Shown here piece by piece: positions 9,490 through 17,489 of a stretch of DNA of 64,000 bases; positions within the stretch are counted from its first letter, which is position 1; the number at the start of each line of letters is the position of its first letter. Source of the stretch: Paraktedonobacter sp035294465 (GTDB lineage Bacteria; Chloroflexota; Ktedonobacteria; Ktedonobacterales; Ktedonobacteraceae). The notes beneath the pieces were generated by a model. The model ran no database searches and was not told the origin of the DNA. It was given only the letters and a program-made list of their open reading frames with translations. The position numbers and the translations under genes were made by a program. The DNA lies in contig DATGKW010000136.1 of assembly GCA_035294465.1 (NCBI GenBank), positions 8,066 to 72,065 on the forward strand, in the 5' to 3' direction.

Positions 9490-9517
9490 AGGCTCACCTG
9501 ACTTTCGCAAGTAGATA

Positions 9518-10447
9518 TCATTGTCCAGGTTGTGGCAAATTCAACCAGCTGAGGTTGCGACCGATAAGCAGTTCCACCATGTTCGTGTGGTGAGTATTTT
9601 TCATAGGAATGAAGTGCATATCCAACCCGTGTGACCGGGCCAGTTCACGCACCTCCTGCGAATTCTCGTAGGTCATCAAAAAATCCCCTTGAGTTTGACT
9701 CACAAGGTCGAACAACCATTCATGGTCAAGCTCATTATGAGTATAGAGGCGCTGGCCAGCACGCTTGCCATTTTTTCCGGCAGTATAGGGCGGGTCAATA
9801 AAGAAAACGGCCTCCGCGTCGCTGGCATATTCAGCCAGCATAGCAAAACCATCTCTTTGAAAAAATGCCAAACGATCTCGCAGAGAGCTAATGCGGCGAA
9901 TCCGCTGAGCCAGAGTATCGGGATACCAGCGCGAAAGCATTCCTTTGCCAGCCTCGCCAAACTTGAGCCGCCCGGCCCCTGGCGCAAGAATACCCCCACG
10001 ATTCACCCGATTTTTGACAATCGTCTGGAAGGCACGTTCACAGATCAGCGTGGGATTTTCATTCAACACAGCCGCAACATTCTCAGGAGTAAGAGTATAA
10101 GTAGCAATCCTGTTAGCCAGCCATGCGGCCCCTTCTGCATCCAGCATAGTTTGCCAGACAGCCGCCACATCAGCATCGATCTCAGCCATAATAACATTAG
10201 GGATGAGCCTCTCCGCCGCCACCGTCAGACTAATACTGCCGCCGCCCAGAAATGGCTCAATGAAACGCAAGGGGCGAAGCGGGGAAAAGTTATACTTTTG
10301 CCGCACAGCCGGGTCAAGCCAGCGGCGAATATAGGGCACAAACCACGTCTTGCCGCCGGGATAGCGAAAGGGACTTAGCTTTGGTACGGAGGCGACGTTC
10401 ACTATGCCTGCCGAGACATTTTTATCAAGGAAGACAGTTTGCCACAT
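9518..10447 (-). CDS. D12-class (Dam-like) DNA adenine N6-methyltransferase, orphan
   Basis: 309-residue S-adenosylmethionine-dependent DNA adenine methyltransferase of the D12/Dam class. It has the N-terminal FRYPGGKTWFVPYI motif, motif I FIEPFLGGGSIS and the catalytic DPPY followed by TAGKNGKRAG. No restriction endonuclease is adjacent, so it is an orphan or housekeeping-type enzyme; the target site cannot be read from sequence. The ATG at 10447 was chosen, with two GTG codons immediately upstream as alternatives. The downstream neighbour is the amidohydrolase. Confidence 0.9.
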   Translation of the reverse strand: MWQTVFLDKNVSAGIVNVASVPKLSPFRYPGGKTWFVPYIRRWLDPAVRQKYNFSPLRPLRFIEPFLGGGSISLTVAAERLIPNVIMAEIDADVAAVWQTMLDAEGAAWLANRIATYTLTPENVAAVLNENPTLICERAFQTIVKNRVNRGGILAPGAGRLKFGEAGKGMLSRWYPDTLAQRIRRISSLRDRLAFFQRDGFAMLAEYASDAEAVFFIDPPYTAGKNGKRAGQRLYTHNELDHEWLFDLVSQTQGDFLMTYENSQEVRELARSHGLDMHFIPMKNTHHTNMVELLIGRNLSWLNLPQPGQ

Positions 10448-10747
10448 ACACACCACCCGATAAAATTAGATTGTACGTACTCTAACATGGCTAGATAGCA
10501 AACGCAAGGGAATTTTGCATGATTGGTCTACAGCGTCCCGGCATCCCCAATCAAACGTCTTTGTCCCTTCTTTGCCCCTCTGAGTTGTCTTCTTTTTAGA
10601 GAAGTGTTATTTCCGACGAACGCCGTTTGTTTGCAAGGACATCGATCCCGTTGACCGGCGAGAACCGATGCTCGCTTGTAAACTCACGCGCGCGTCTCAA
10701 AGCAGCATAATTCATCTTAGTGCCATTCGGTGAAGGAGGAATACACC
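10448..10747. other. Spacer with a short CHAT-gene tail remnant
   Basis: 300 bp without a full gene, between divergent genes. On the minus strand 10528-10554 encodes LIGDAGTL-stop, the same eight C-terminal residues as the TPR-CHAT gene at 30 kb; the 24 coding bases match at 22 positions. Upstream of those residues similarity stops. No clear consensus promoter was found for either flanking gene. Confidence 0.4.
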
Positions 10748-11590
10748 TTGGCCAGTTCTACTATTGACGTAAACAGTTCACTCTTATCCTATGCCGGCGT
10801 TGCCACAAGCGGAGCAGCGACTGCCACCGGAGCGGCGACTGCCCTGGAAACATCCTTCAGCAGCCTGACGGAAGCTATAGCTCCTCTGGTCGGTCAACCG
10901 ATCATTGGCCCTGGCGCAACTGCCCTTCTAGAAGCGGTAAACACGCTGGCAAAGGCTACCAGGGTTGTGTTTACTTGTATTGGTACCGACCTGGAATACA
11001 TGGGGCCAGCTATGCAAACGATATACACTGATTTTGCTACCACCGATAAAAACCTCCAGGCCCTCTTCCAGGATCTGAATAGCCGGTGGGCGGCAGAGAC
11101 GAATTTTACAGTCTCGTCCTCGCTTCCCTTCGCCGCACCCACCCCAAACGAACAAAACCTCTTGAGTCAGATCCTTAGTGGTCAGAAATTGCCAATCCCC
11201 ATGACCACCGTCCATGTAAATGTCACTCCTCAAGGTAATCCCTGGAAGCTTGCACTGGCCATCGGACTGGGAGTCGTTACTGTGGGCCTGGCGGTAGCCA
11301 GTGCTCTGCAACTGGGCCTCGATCCAATCACTGACGCCGCCACGGCGGCAACCGGCAGCGCCGATGCGGTTGCATTTACTGCTGCTAATAGTGCTGATAC
11401 AGTAGTAACCGGTGCTGATGTCGCAGCAGTCAGTGCAGATGCAGCAACCAGTGCAACTACTGCTAGCTCTAGCCCTTCTTATACTGGCATTTTTAAAGCT
11501 ATAAATGATGACCCGAAGCTAAGTAACTTACTGGATTCATTTAACCAAGATGCCGGAGCTCAACAGAGCGGGGTTCTGCTCAAGAATTAG
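10748..11590 (+). CDS. WXG-like-module membrane protein, possible type VII secretion substrate
   Basis: 280-residue protein of unrecognised family. Residues about 40-110 are helical and align with the C-terminal part of the minus-strand protein at 25332-26255: both have a Q/VPxIGxxxxxLLE segment and end in LFxxLxxxW. One membrane segment follows (about 170-195), then an Ala/Asp/Thr-rich tail. The start is TTG at 10748 because AAGGAGGA lies 8 nt upstream; an earlier GTG at 10730 would bury that ribosome site. The location beside an EccC/WXG100/YukD cluster suggests a secreted or secretion-associated protein; that is inference. Confidence 0.65.
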   Translation: MASSTIDVNSSLLSYAGVATSGAATATGAATALETSFSSLTEAIAPLVGQPIIGPGATALLEAVNTLAKATRVVFTCIGTDLEYMGPAMQTIYTDFATTDKNLQALFQDLNSRWAAETNFTVSSSLPFAAPTPNEQNLLSQILSGQKLPIPMTTVHVNVTPQGNPWKLALAIGLGVVTVGLAVASALQLGLDPITDAATAATGSADAVAFTAANSADTVVTGADVAAVSADAATSATTASSSPSYTGIFKAINDDPKLSNLLDSFNQDAGAQQSGVLLKN

Positions 11591-11700
11591 CCTACTCCTT
11601 GAATTCAGTAAGTGTTGATGCGCAAGGAGAACATACTGAGAAGCGTCGTAGTGCTTACTATTGAGCAGGCAGCAGGAAGCCAGGAAGGACATACAGTAGC

Positions 11701-14025
11701 ATGACTGCCACATCACCCGCAGGACCTGGACCAGGAGTACCAGGAAACCATGCGAACTTCACGATTCAATACCCGGCCGGCATCAGTCCTCAGCTTGAGG
11801 CACAGCTCCAGGCACTCATTACTGCCGCGGGCAACACGAGGCAGCAGTTGAGCACGCAAGGCAGCAGTGTGAGCAAGGTGCAGAGCGATATCGATCAGAT
11901 TCTAGCGCAGATCCTGGGGCAAGGTATGAACGGACAGGCGATCCAGGGTCTCGATACCTGGTGGGAAAAAGCTCGTCAGGACCCGGCGAATGGGCAGAAG
12001 CTGACCGATGGTGGACAAGGCCCTATGTCGAGTGTGCAAAGTCTCTCGACAGCGGGGATTGCTCAGGGTCTCCAGACCATTCAGGAGCTCCAGAGCTACA
12101 ATGGTAGCTCGGTGCCCGTAGCTCAGGCTGCCAGCATGCAGGCAAGCATCAATGCCATGGTCGCGGCCATGGAGGCCATCAGTCAGACCCTGGCGCGGGC
12201 AGCCGGACAGCTTCTCGCAACCGCAGAAAGCGTGAGTGCCACAGGATGCGCCTCCGGCCTCATTCCAGGGAATCCGAAGAGCGCGCCTCCCCTGACGATT
12301 TCTACCCCTACCAATTCGAACTCCTCCAACACCAACCAGCAGTCTCTAATCGTACCACCCGCTGGTCTCGGCGCCAACATGGCATCCCTGGGCGCGTCAA
12401 CCACCGGCAACGGCAATAGTACCAGCATCACTCCCCTGAGCACGTCAACCACCGGCAATGGCGCCAACACCACCAGCACGACTCCCTTCAGCACGTCAAC
12501 CACCGGCAACGGCAACAGCACCAGCGCGACACCACTGAGCACCACGCATACCGGCAACAGCACCACAACGGGAATGGGCAACGGCATCAGGCCACAGGCC
12601 ACGACGACCAATAACGGGCAGACCCCTCTGGTCTCCCTCAGCCCGCAGGCAGTTCCTGCCGCCGGTTTCGTGGCTGGAGCAGGTGCCACTACCGGAGCAG
12701 GTGCTCTTGCTGCTACTGGCACCGGCAAGGCGACAGGCACCACGAAAACAACGGGCATTGATACCACGACGGGGACCGGCACCACCACTACTATCGGGAC
12801 TACGAAAACAACAGGCACCGGGACCAGCACGACAAACGGTACCACAAAAATAATAGGCGTCGGTACCACCACGGGCAACGGCACTACCACTGGCGCTGGC
12901 AACGGTATCAGCACTACTACCGGTACCACCACGGGCATCGGTACCAGCACTACTACCGGTATCAACACCAGCACCACCACCGGTACCAGTACCCAGCAGA
13001 CTCCTTTGATCTCTCTCAACCCGCAGCTCATTCCCGGCATTGGTATCGCTGCCGGCGTTGGCTTTGTTGCCGCCACCGGCGTTGTCACTGTGATGGCTTT
13101 GCGCAATGGTAGCAGAACGGGCACCGACACCACCAGTATCACGCCTCTCGACGTCGCTCCGCCCATTCCCGTTGATTCTTCCTCTGCTGATTCTTCTCCC
13201 GAACTTGCAAAGAAGTTCCCGAAGAAGAGCCGGCAGTCCAGGCAAGTGAAAAATCTCCGGCGAAAATTACGTGCCCTGCAAGCACAGTTAACTGATCAGC
13301 AAAAGCAGGGGGCCGGAGCATCAGGACAACCACCTCAAGGGCCTGGAGGTGGACCTCCCGTGGCTAGCGGAGATGAAGATCCCCGCTTCAAGAATCTTCC
13401 GAAATGGTTGTACAACTGGATGAAAGGTTGGGGAGGAACCTGGGTCAGAGCCGGGAATCGTCTCCTTAATTTGCTCCCGCAGTGGGCACGGGCAATAGCT
13501 GCGGGTATTGCTGGCGGCATCTTCAGCACAAGCACTCTCGCGTTCGGAGAGATCCTCGCAGGTCAAGGTTTCGAGATCACAACTCCGGTTATAGCCACGT
13601 TCATAGCAAATGCAATTGCTGGAACGGTCGCTGGTGCAATCACCACTCCCGCTCTTCAAGCCGCCGGAGCGGAGAGTGGTCCTGAACTAACATGGGCAGG
13701 TTCATTCGTTGGCGGTTTCCTTATTGGCACGTTCATAGATGGAGCACTGCGGTTTTTTGGCCAGTTCCTCCCACAGGACGTGCCGGCGCCTGTAGTGACG
13801 AAGAATCTCAAGACGGGGGTAGTTACAATAACGATGAAGAATGGTGACGGGTCTGAGACGATCACGGTATTAAACCCCGATGGGTCTAAAACGATTACGA
13901 CAATCGATACGTATCACCGTAAGTCTATAAAATATATACCAGCGCCTACACCCACACCTACCTCCACGCCGGAGCCAGAGCAGAAGCCCACTTTGTCGCC
14001 TCTGCGCATACCGGTTGCTCCATGA
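11701..14025 (+). CDS. Large Thr/Gly-repeat protein with WXG-like N-terminus
   Basis: 774-residue protein without a recognised overall family. Residues 1-185 are helical with a WXG-like turn (GLDTWWEKA). Residues about 200-440 are low-complexity Thr/Gly/Asn/Ser repeats (variants of STTGNGNSTS and TTTGTGT). A membrane segment (about 444-465) is followed by a basic coiled coil (about 495-535), a Gly/Ala-rich hydrophobic region (about 590-680), a short beta region with TITMKNGDGSE and NPDGSKTIT, and a Pro/Thr-rich tail. This resembles a secreted or surface-exposed polymorphic protein and would suit a type VII substrate. No toxin domain was recognised. Confidence 0.65.
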   Translation: MTATSPAGPGPGVPGNHANFTIQYPAGISPQLEAQLQALITAAGNTRQQLSTQGSSVSKVQSDIDQILAQILGQGMNGQAIQGLDTWWEKARQDPANGQKLTDGGQGPMSSVQSLSTAGIAQGLQTIQELQSYNGSSVPVAQAASMQASINAMVAAMEAISQTLARAAGQLLATAESVSATGCASGLIPGNPKSAPPLTISTPTNSNSSNTNQQSLIVPPAGLGANMASLGASTTGNGNSTSITPLSTSTTGNGANTTSTTPFSTSTTGNGNSTSATPLSTTHTGNSTTTGMGNGIRPQATTTNNGQTPLVSLSPQAVPAAGFVAGAGATTGAGALAATGTGKATGTTKTTGIDTTTGTGTTTTIGTTKTTGTGTSTTNGTTKIIGVGTTTGNGTTTGAGNGISTTTGTTTGIGTSTTTGINTSTTTGTSTQQTPLISLNPQLIPGIGIAAGVGFVAATGVVTVMALRNGSRTGTDTTSITPLDVAPPIPVDSSSADSSPELAKKFPKKSRQSRQVKNLRRKLRALQAQLTDQQKQGAGASGQPPQGPGGGPPVASGDEDPRFKNLPKWLYNWMKGWGGTWVRAGNRLLNLLPQWARAIAAGIAGGIFSTSTLAFGEILAGQGFEITTPVIATFIANAIAGTVAGAITTPALQAAGAESGPELTWAGSFVGGFLIGTFIDGALRFFGQFLPQDVPAPVVTKNLKTGVVTITMKNGDGSETITVLNPDGSKTITTIDTYHRKSIKYIPAPTPTPTSTPEPEQKPTLSPLRIPVAP

Positions 14026-14078
14026 TCCTCAGTGGGACAACGCGCGAGCCTGCGGAATGTCTTTTCCGGCGAAAGCAG

Positions 14079-14105
14079 TGGCCCTCCCGCCTGGCGGGGG
14101 GGCCA
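14079..14105. terminator. Bidirectional terminator hairpin between convergent genes
   Basis: GC-rich inverted repeat: TGGCCC(T)CCCG pairs with CGGG(G)GGGCCA, an 11-bp stem with one G-T pair and a 5-nt loop. It sits in the 110-bp gap between the converging Thr/Gly-repeat and ATPase-TPR genes. The flanking T-run is weak (TTCTTATCC). Confidence 0.6.
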
Positions 14106-14135
14106 TTCTTATCCTTCACCAGCATTCCTCCCGGT

Positions 14136-17100
14136 TCAAACGTTTCCCTGGAGAGCGGTCGCACGCTGCATACATGTTTCTGCTTCCGTAGAGCGGCCTT
14201 GCAGCATGTAAAGTTGCCCCAACAGCACCAGGTCTTCCGCCAAGCTGGGATGTCCTGCGCCCACTGCTCGTTCGCGGGCATCCATGACCTCAAGCAGGAT
14301 GCTTTCCGCTTCCTCTCCCTTACCCAGGAGTGTGGCCAGCGCTGCCACCTGCTTCAGATTGATCAGCGCTTCCTCGTCCTCCTGTTTGATCCCCTGTGCC
14401 AACCTCGCTTTATATGCAGGGAGTACATATTGGTAGAGCGTTTCCGCCTCTTCTGTCTCGCCCAGGAGAACGGCCAGGACCGCCATTTGCTTCAGATTGC
14501 TCAGCAGCTGCGCGTTTTGCTGTTCAGTCTCTTGTGCCAGATCCGTTTTATAGGAAGAGAGCACCCGCCAGTAGAGCGTCTTCGCTTCCTCTTGCTTGCC
14601 CTGAGAGAGGGCAACCAGAGCTGCCATCTGCTTCATATCTGCCAGAGCCAGCCCAGTCTCCTGTGCTTGATCTGTTGCCTGGGCGGGGAGAGTGCGCCGG
14701 TAGAGCGTCTCTGCTTCTTCCGCTTTGCCCAGGAAAACGGCCAGAACTGCCAGCTGCTTCAGCGCGGTCAGGGCCTCTCTGTCCCCCGGCTCCGGGTCCG
14801 TTTCGTAGGCCAGGAGCGCGCGCTGGTAGAGTTTCTCTGCCTCCTCTTGCCGGCCAAGAGCAAGGGCGATCATGGCCAGTTTCTGCGTGGTCTCGGCAGT
14901 TTCGGGCGCGGTGTCTCCTAGAGCCAGCGTCCTGATAGCGTGCGAGCGCTCCAGAAACATTCTCGCCTGTTCAAGATGCCCGCGTGTCATTTCGATGGTT
15001 GCCAGGTCGTCGAGCACCGGGTCCAGGGCCATATCTTCGGGCTTCTGAGCGTGCTGGTAGATAGCAAGCGCGTGCAGTAACAGTGGCTCGGCCCGCTCAG
15101 GTTGTTCCAGGGTCAGGTGGAGGCTGGCCAGTATGCTGAGATTTTTGACCAGATCCAGGTGCATCTCGCCCAGCACGCGCGTCCTGACAGCCAGAGCCCG
15201 CTCTGCCGCCGAGATGGCCTGCTCAGGCTCTGCCTGCTCAATGTGAAGGAGCGCGAAGGTATCCAGCACCGCAGCCAGCTCGATATCCTCCGCCTCTGGC
15301 CGGCTCTCGTAGATATGTCGTGCCCGCGTCAGATATGCCTGTGCTTCGGCGAGTCGCTCTTGCTGGAGCGCGACGTTGGCCAGCCTGTTCAGGCAGGCCG
15401 CGACCTCTGGATGATCGGCCCCCTCAAGGCGCTCTCTTACATGCAGGACCTGCTGGAGGTGCGTTTCGGCCTCGGCCAGTTCGTCCCACTCGATCAGCAC
15501 CTCGGCTGCCTCCTCCAGGCAACGCAGGGTTTCCGGGTGCTCCTCGCCTCGCCACCCTGCATAGGCCGGCACCACGCGCTGATAACAGGCCAGCGCCAGT
15601 TGCCAGTCCTCCATTTTAACTGCGAGTTCCGCCAGCCTATGCCAGGCCTGGATTGTCGTAGGATCTCCAAAACCGGGCGAATCTGCCCAGGCTGTACATA
15701 CCTGCTCCAGCATAGATCTGGCTTTGGTAAGCTGGTCCTGCTGGATGGCGAGCAGAGCCAATTCGTACAGGGCCTGGAGGTATGAGGGATCGTTCTGGAG
15801 TCCAGCCCGGTCGCCAATGTCGATGGTCTGCTGATAGCAGAGCCTTGCCTGCTCCTGTTTCTTCTGCAGCTCATAGATATGCGCGAGATTATTGAGGCTG
15901 AGCAGTACGTCGGGATGTCTGATGCCCAGCGCCCGCGCTTTAATCCTGGTAGCCCGCTGAGCCAGTTCCTCGGCCTGTGGGTAGTTCTTCAACTGCATAT
16001 TTAAGGTGGCCAGGTTGAACAACACCGTAGCCACGGTTGGATTCACAGGACCCAGCGTGCGCTCCCAGATGGTGAGCGCTTTATGCAAAAGTAACTCAGC
16101 CGCGCCGGGAAAACCCTGCTCCCACAGCAGCGAAGCTGCCCAGCCCAGAACCTCGGCCGCCTCGCGCCTGGTCAAAGTCCATTCATCGCTCAGCTCGGCC
16201 AGGCGCCGGATATGACCCGCCATACGCAAGCGGAGGGCCAATGGTTTCTCTTCAATGGTCAGCAGAAACCGATGCAAGGCGTGCAGCGCTCGCTCGGCCT
16301 GACGCTGCTGTTCATCCAATGGCAAAGCCTGGCGCACACAGATTTGCAACAGTTCATGCATGGTCAGCGCTCCCGTCCCGCCCCGCGCATCCAGCAGGCC
16401 ATAGTTCAGCAAAACTCGCAGCGCCTCAGCCAGCGGAGTAGCCTCTTGTTCCTCTGCTTCCGCCGGCTCATCCACAGGTGAAGAAGCGGGTATGTGTACA
16501 GGCTGATCCCTCTCAAAAAGCGCCGCGGGAATGCCATCGGCAGAGAGGAACGCGCATTGGTTCAAGATATCAAAGGCATCAGGCTGATCCTGTTTCAGCC
16601 GAGAGAGGACAAGATTACATGCAACCTCGATGCGTTCAAACGTGCGTCTATCCGTGCCTTCCAGGCGAACGGGCGAAGGCAGGCGCGTGGGATAAGCGCG
16701 ATGGGCGAGCAGGTACTCCTGGAGCGTGCTGCCGGTTACTCGCAGATAGCCTCCAACAAGATTCAGTGCCAGAGGCGACCCACGCAGTTCAATAGCCAAC
16801 TCTAATGCAGCGTCTTGCAGTTCGCTTGTAGCCACTTCCAGCGCCTCGCCCATAGGCAGCAAACCAGCTCTACGCAGCAGGAGCAGCGCGCCATCGCGTG
16901 CGCCCAGGTTCTCCAGTTTCAGGGGCGAGAGCGGCGATGGCAGCTCTTCGGTGGAGCGAGGAATCAAGATAATGTGCCCGCTCACGGGTTGCTGCTCCAT
17001 CTGCGTCTCTAGGAGACGGAGAGAATGAATGTGATCCAGCACCAGCAGAACGCCCTTTTGCCGGCTCAGCCAGGTTAGCAGAGCCTGAAACAGGCTGGCG

Positions 17101-17393
17101 GGACTCCTCTCACCGTCAAGAGGCAGAGAAAATCCCTGGAGCAAGGCGACTGCATTGGCCTGAAATGCCTCCGGTGTGGTAGCGTTCAACCAGAACATTG
17201 CCCGGTACTCTGCCGCGAACTGGCGCGTGTACTCCAGGGCTACAGATGTTTTGCCCACGCCTGAAGGACCGATGATCACGGCAAACCTGTCGCGCAGCAG
17301 GGTCTCGCGTAACGCCTGGATAAATGTCTCGCGTCCGGTAAAGAATGGGGCGCGTGAAAATGTGAGCAGCAGTTTTTCGTGAGTCGTCGTCAT
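14136..17393 (-). CDS. STAND/NB-ARC-like ATPase with C-terminal TPR array
   Basis: 1085 residues. An N-terminal FTGRETFIQALRE box precedes Walker A GPSGVGKT (42-49), Walker B VLLVLDHI (about 125) and a winged-helix region. The C-terminal half is a long kinesin-light-chain-type TPR array, with repeats such as NLATLNMQLKNYPQAEELA. Proteins with this layout act as signalling or scaffold ATPases that oligomerise on ligand binding. The ATG at 17393 has AGGAG 9 nt upstream; a TTG at 17483 has none. It lies 96 bp after the EccC-type gene on the same strand, so it probably belongs to that operon. Its effector domain, if any, is not obvious. Confidence 0.85.
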   Translation of the reverse strand: MTTTHEKLLLTFSRAPFFTGRETFIQALRETLLRDRFAVIIGPSGVGKTSVALEYTRQFAAEYRAMFWLNATTPEAFQANAVALLQGFSLPLDGERSPASLFQALLTWLSRQKGVLLVLDHIHSLRLLETQMEQQPVSGHIILIPRSTEELPSPLSPLKLENLGARDGALLLLRRAGLLPMGEALEVATSELQDAALELAIELRGSPLALNLVGGYLRVTGSTLQEYLLAHRAYPTRLPSPVRLEGTDRRTFERIEVACNLVLSRLKQDQPDAFDILNQCAFLSADGIPAALFERDQPVHIPASSPVDEPAEAEEQEATPLAEALRVLLNYGLLDARGGTGALTMHELLQICVRQALPLDEQQRQAERALHALHRFLLTIEEKPLALRLRMAGHIRRLAELSDEWTLTRREAAEVLGWAASLLWEQGFPGAAELLLHKALTIWERTLGPVNPTVATVLFNLATLNMQLKNYPQAEELAQRATRIKARALGIRHPDVLLSLNNLAHIYELQKKQEQARLCYQQTIDIGDRAGLQNDPSYLQALYELALLAIQQDQLTKARSMLEQVCTAWADSPGFGDPTTIQAWHRLAELAVKMEDWQLALACYQRVVPAYAGWRGEEHPETLRCLEEAAEVLIEWDELAEAETHLQQVLHVRERLEGADHPEVAACLNRLANVALQQERLAEAQAYLTRARHIYESRPEAEDIELAAVLDTFALLHIEQAEPEQAISAAERALAVRTRVLGEMHLDLVKNLSILASLHLTLEQPERAEPLLLHALAIYQHAQKPEDMALDPVLDDLATIEMTRGHLEQARMFLERSHAIRTLALGDTAPETAETTQKLAMIALALGRQEEAEKLYQRALLAYETDPEPGDREALTALKQLAVLAVFLGKAEEAETLYRRTLPAQATDQAQETGLALADMKQMAALVALSQGKQEEAKTLYWRVLSSYKTDLAQETEQQNAQLLSNLKQMAVLAVLLGETEEAETLYQYVLPAYKARLAQGIKQEDEEALINLKQVAALATLLGKGEEAESILLEVMDARERAVGAGHPSLAEDLVLLGQLYMLQGRSTEAETCMQRATALQGNV

Positions 17394-17489
17394 TCGTTCT
17401 ATGCTCCTGGTCGCCAGGACATCAACAGGGTAGTGCCCGGCGCTGTCTCTATCCCGCCAGCAAAAAGCTTGCTGTAAATACAACTTGAT

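Noticed and set aside
9518..10447. D12 methyltransferase considered as part of a restriction-modification system
   Set aside because: Neighbours are an amidohydrolase and a WXG-like-module protein; no endonuclease or specificity gene is present.
12183..13245. Two long minus-strand frames (327 and 249 codons) opposite the Thr/Gly-repeat gene
   Set aside because: They are Val/Pro-rich and Gly/Ser/Ala-rich mirror images of the repeat-coding DNA, with no ribosome site or family match.
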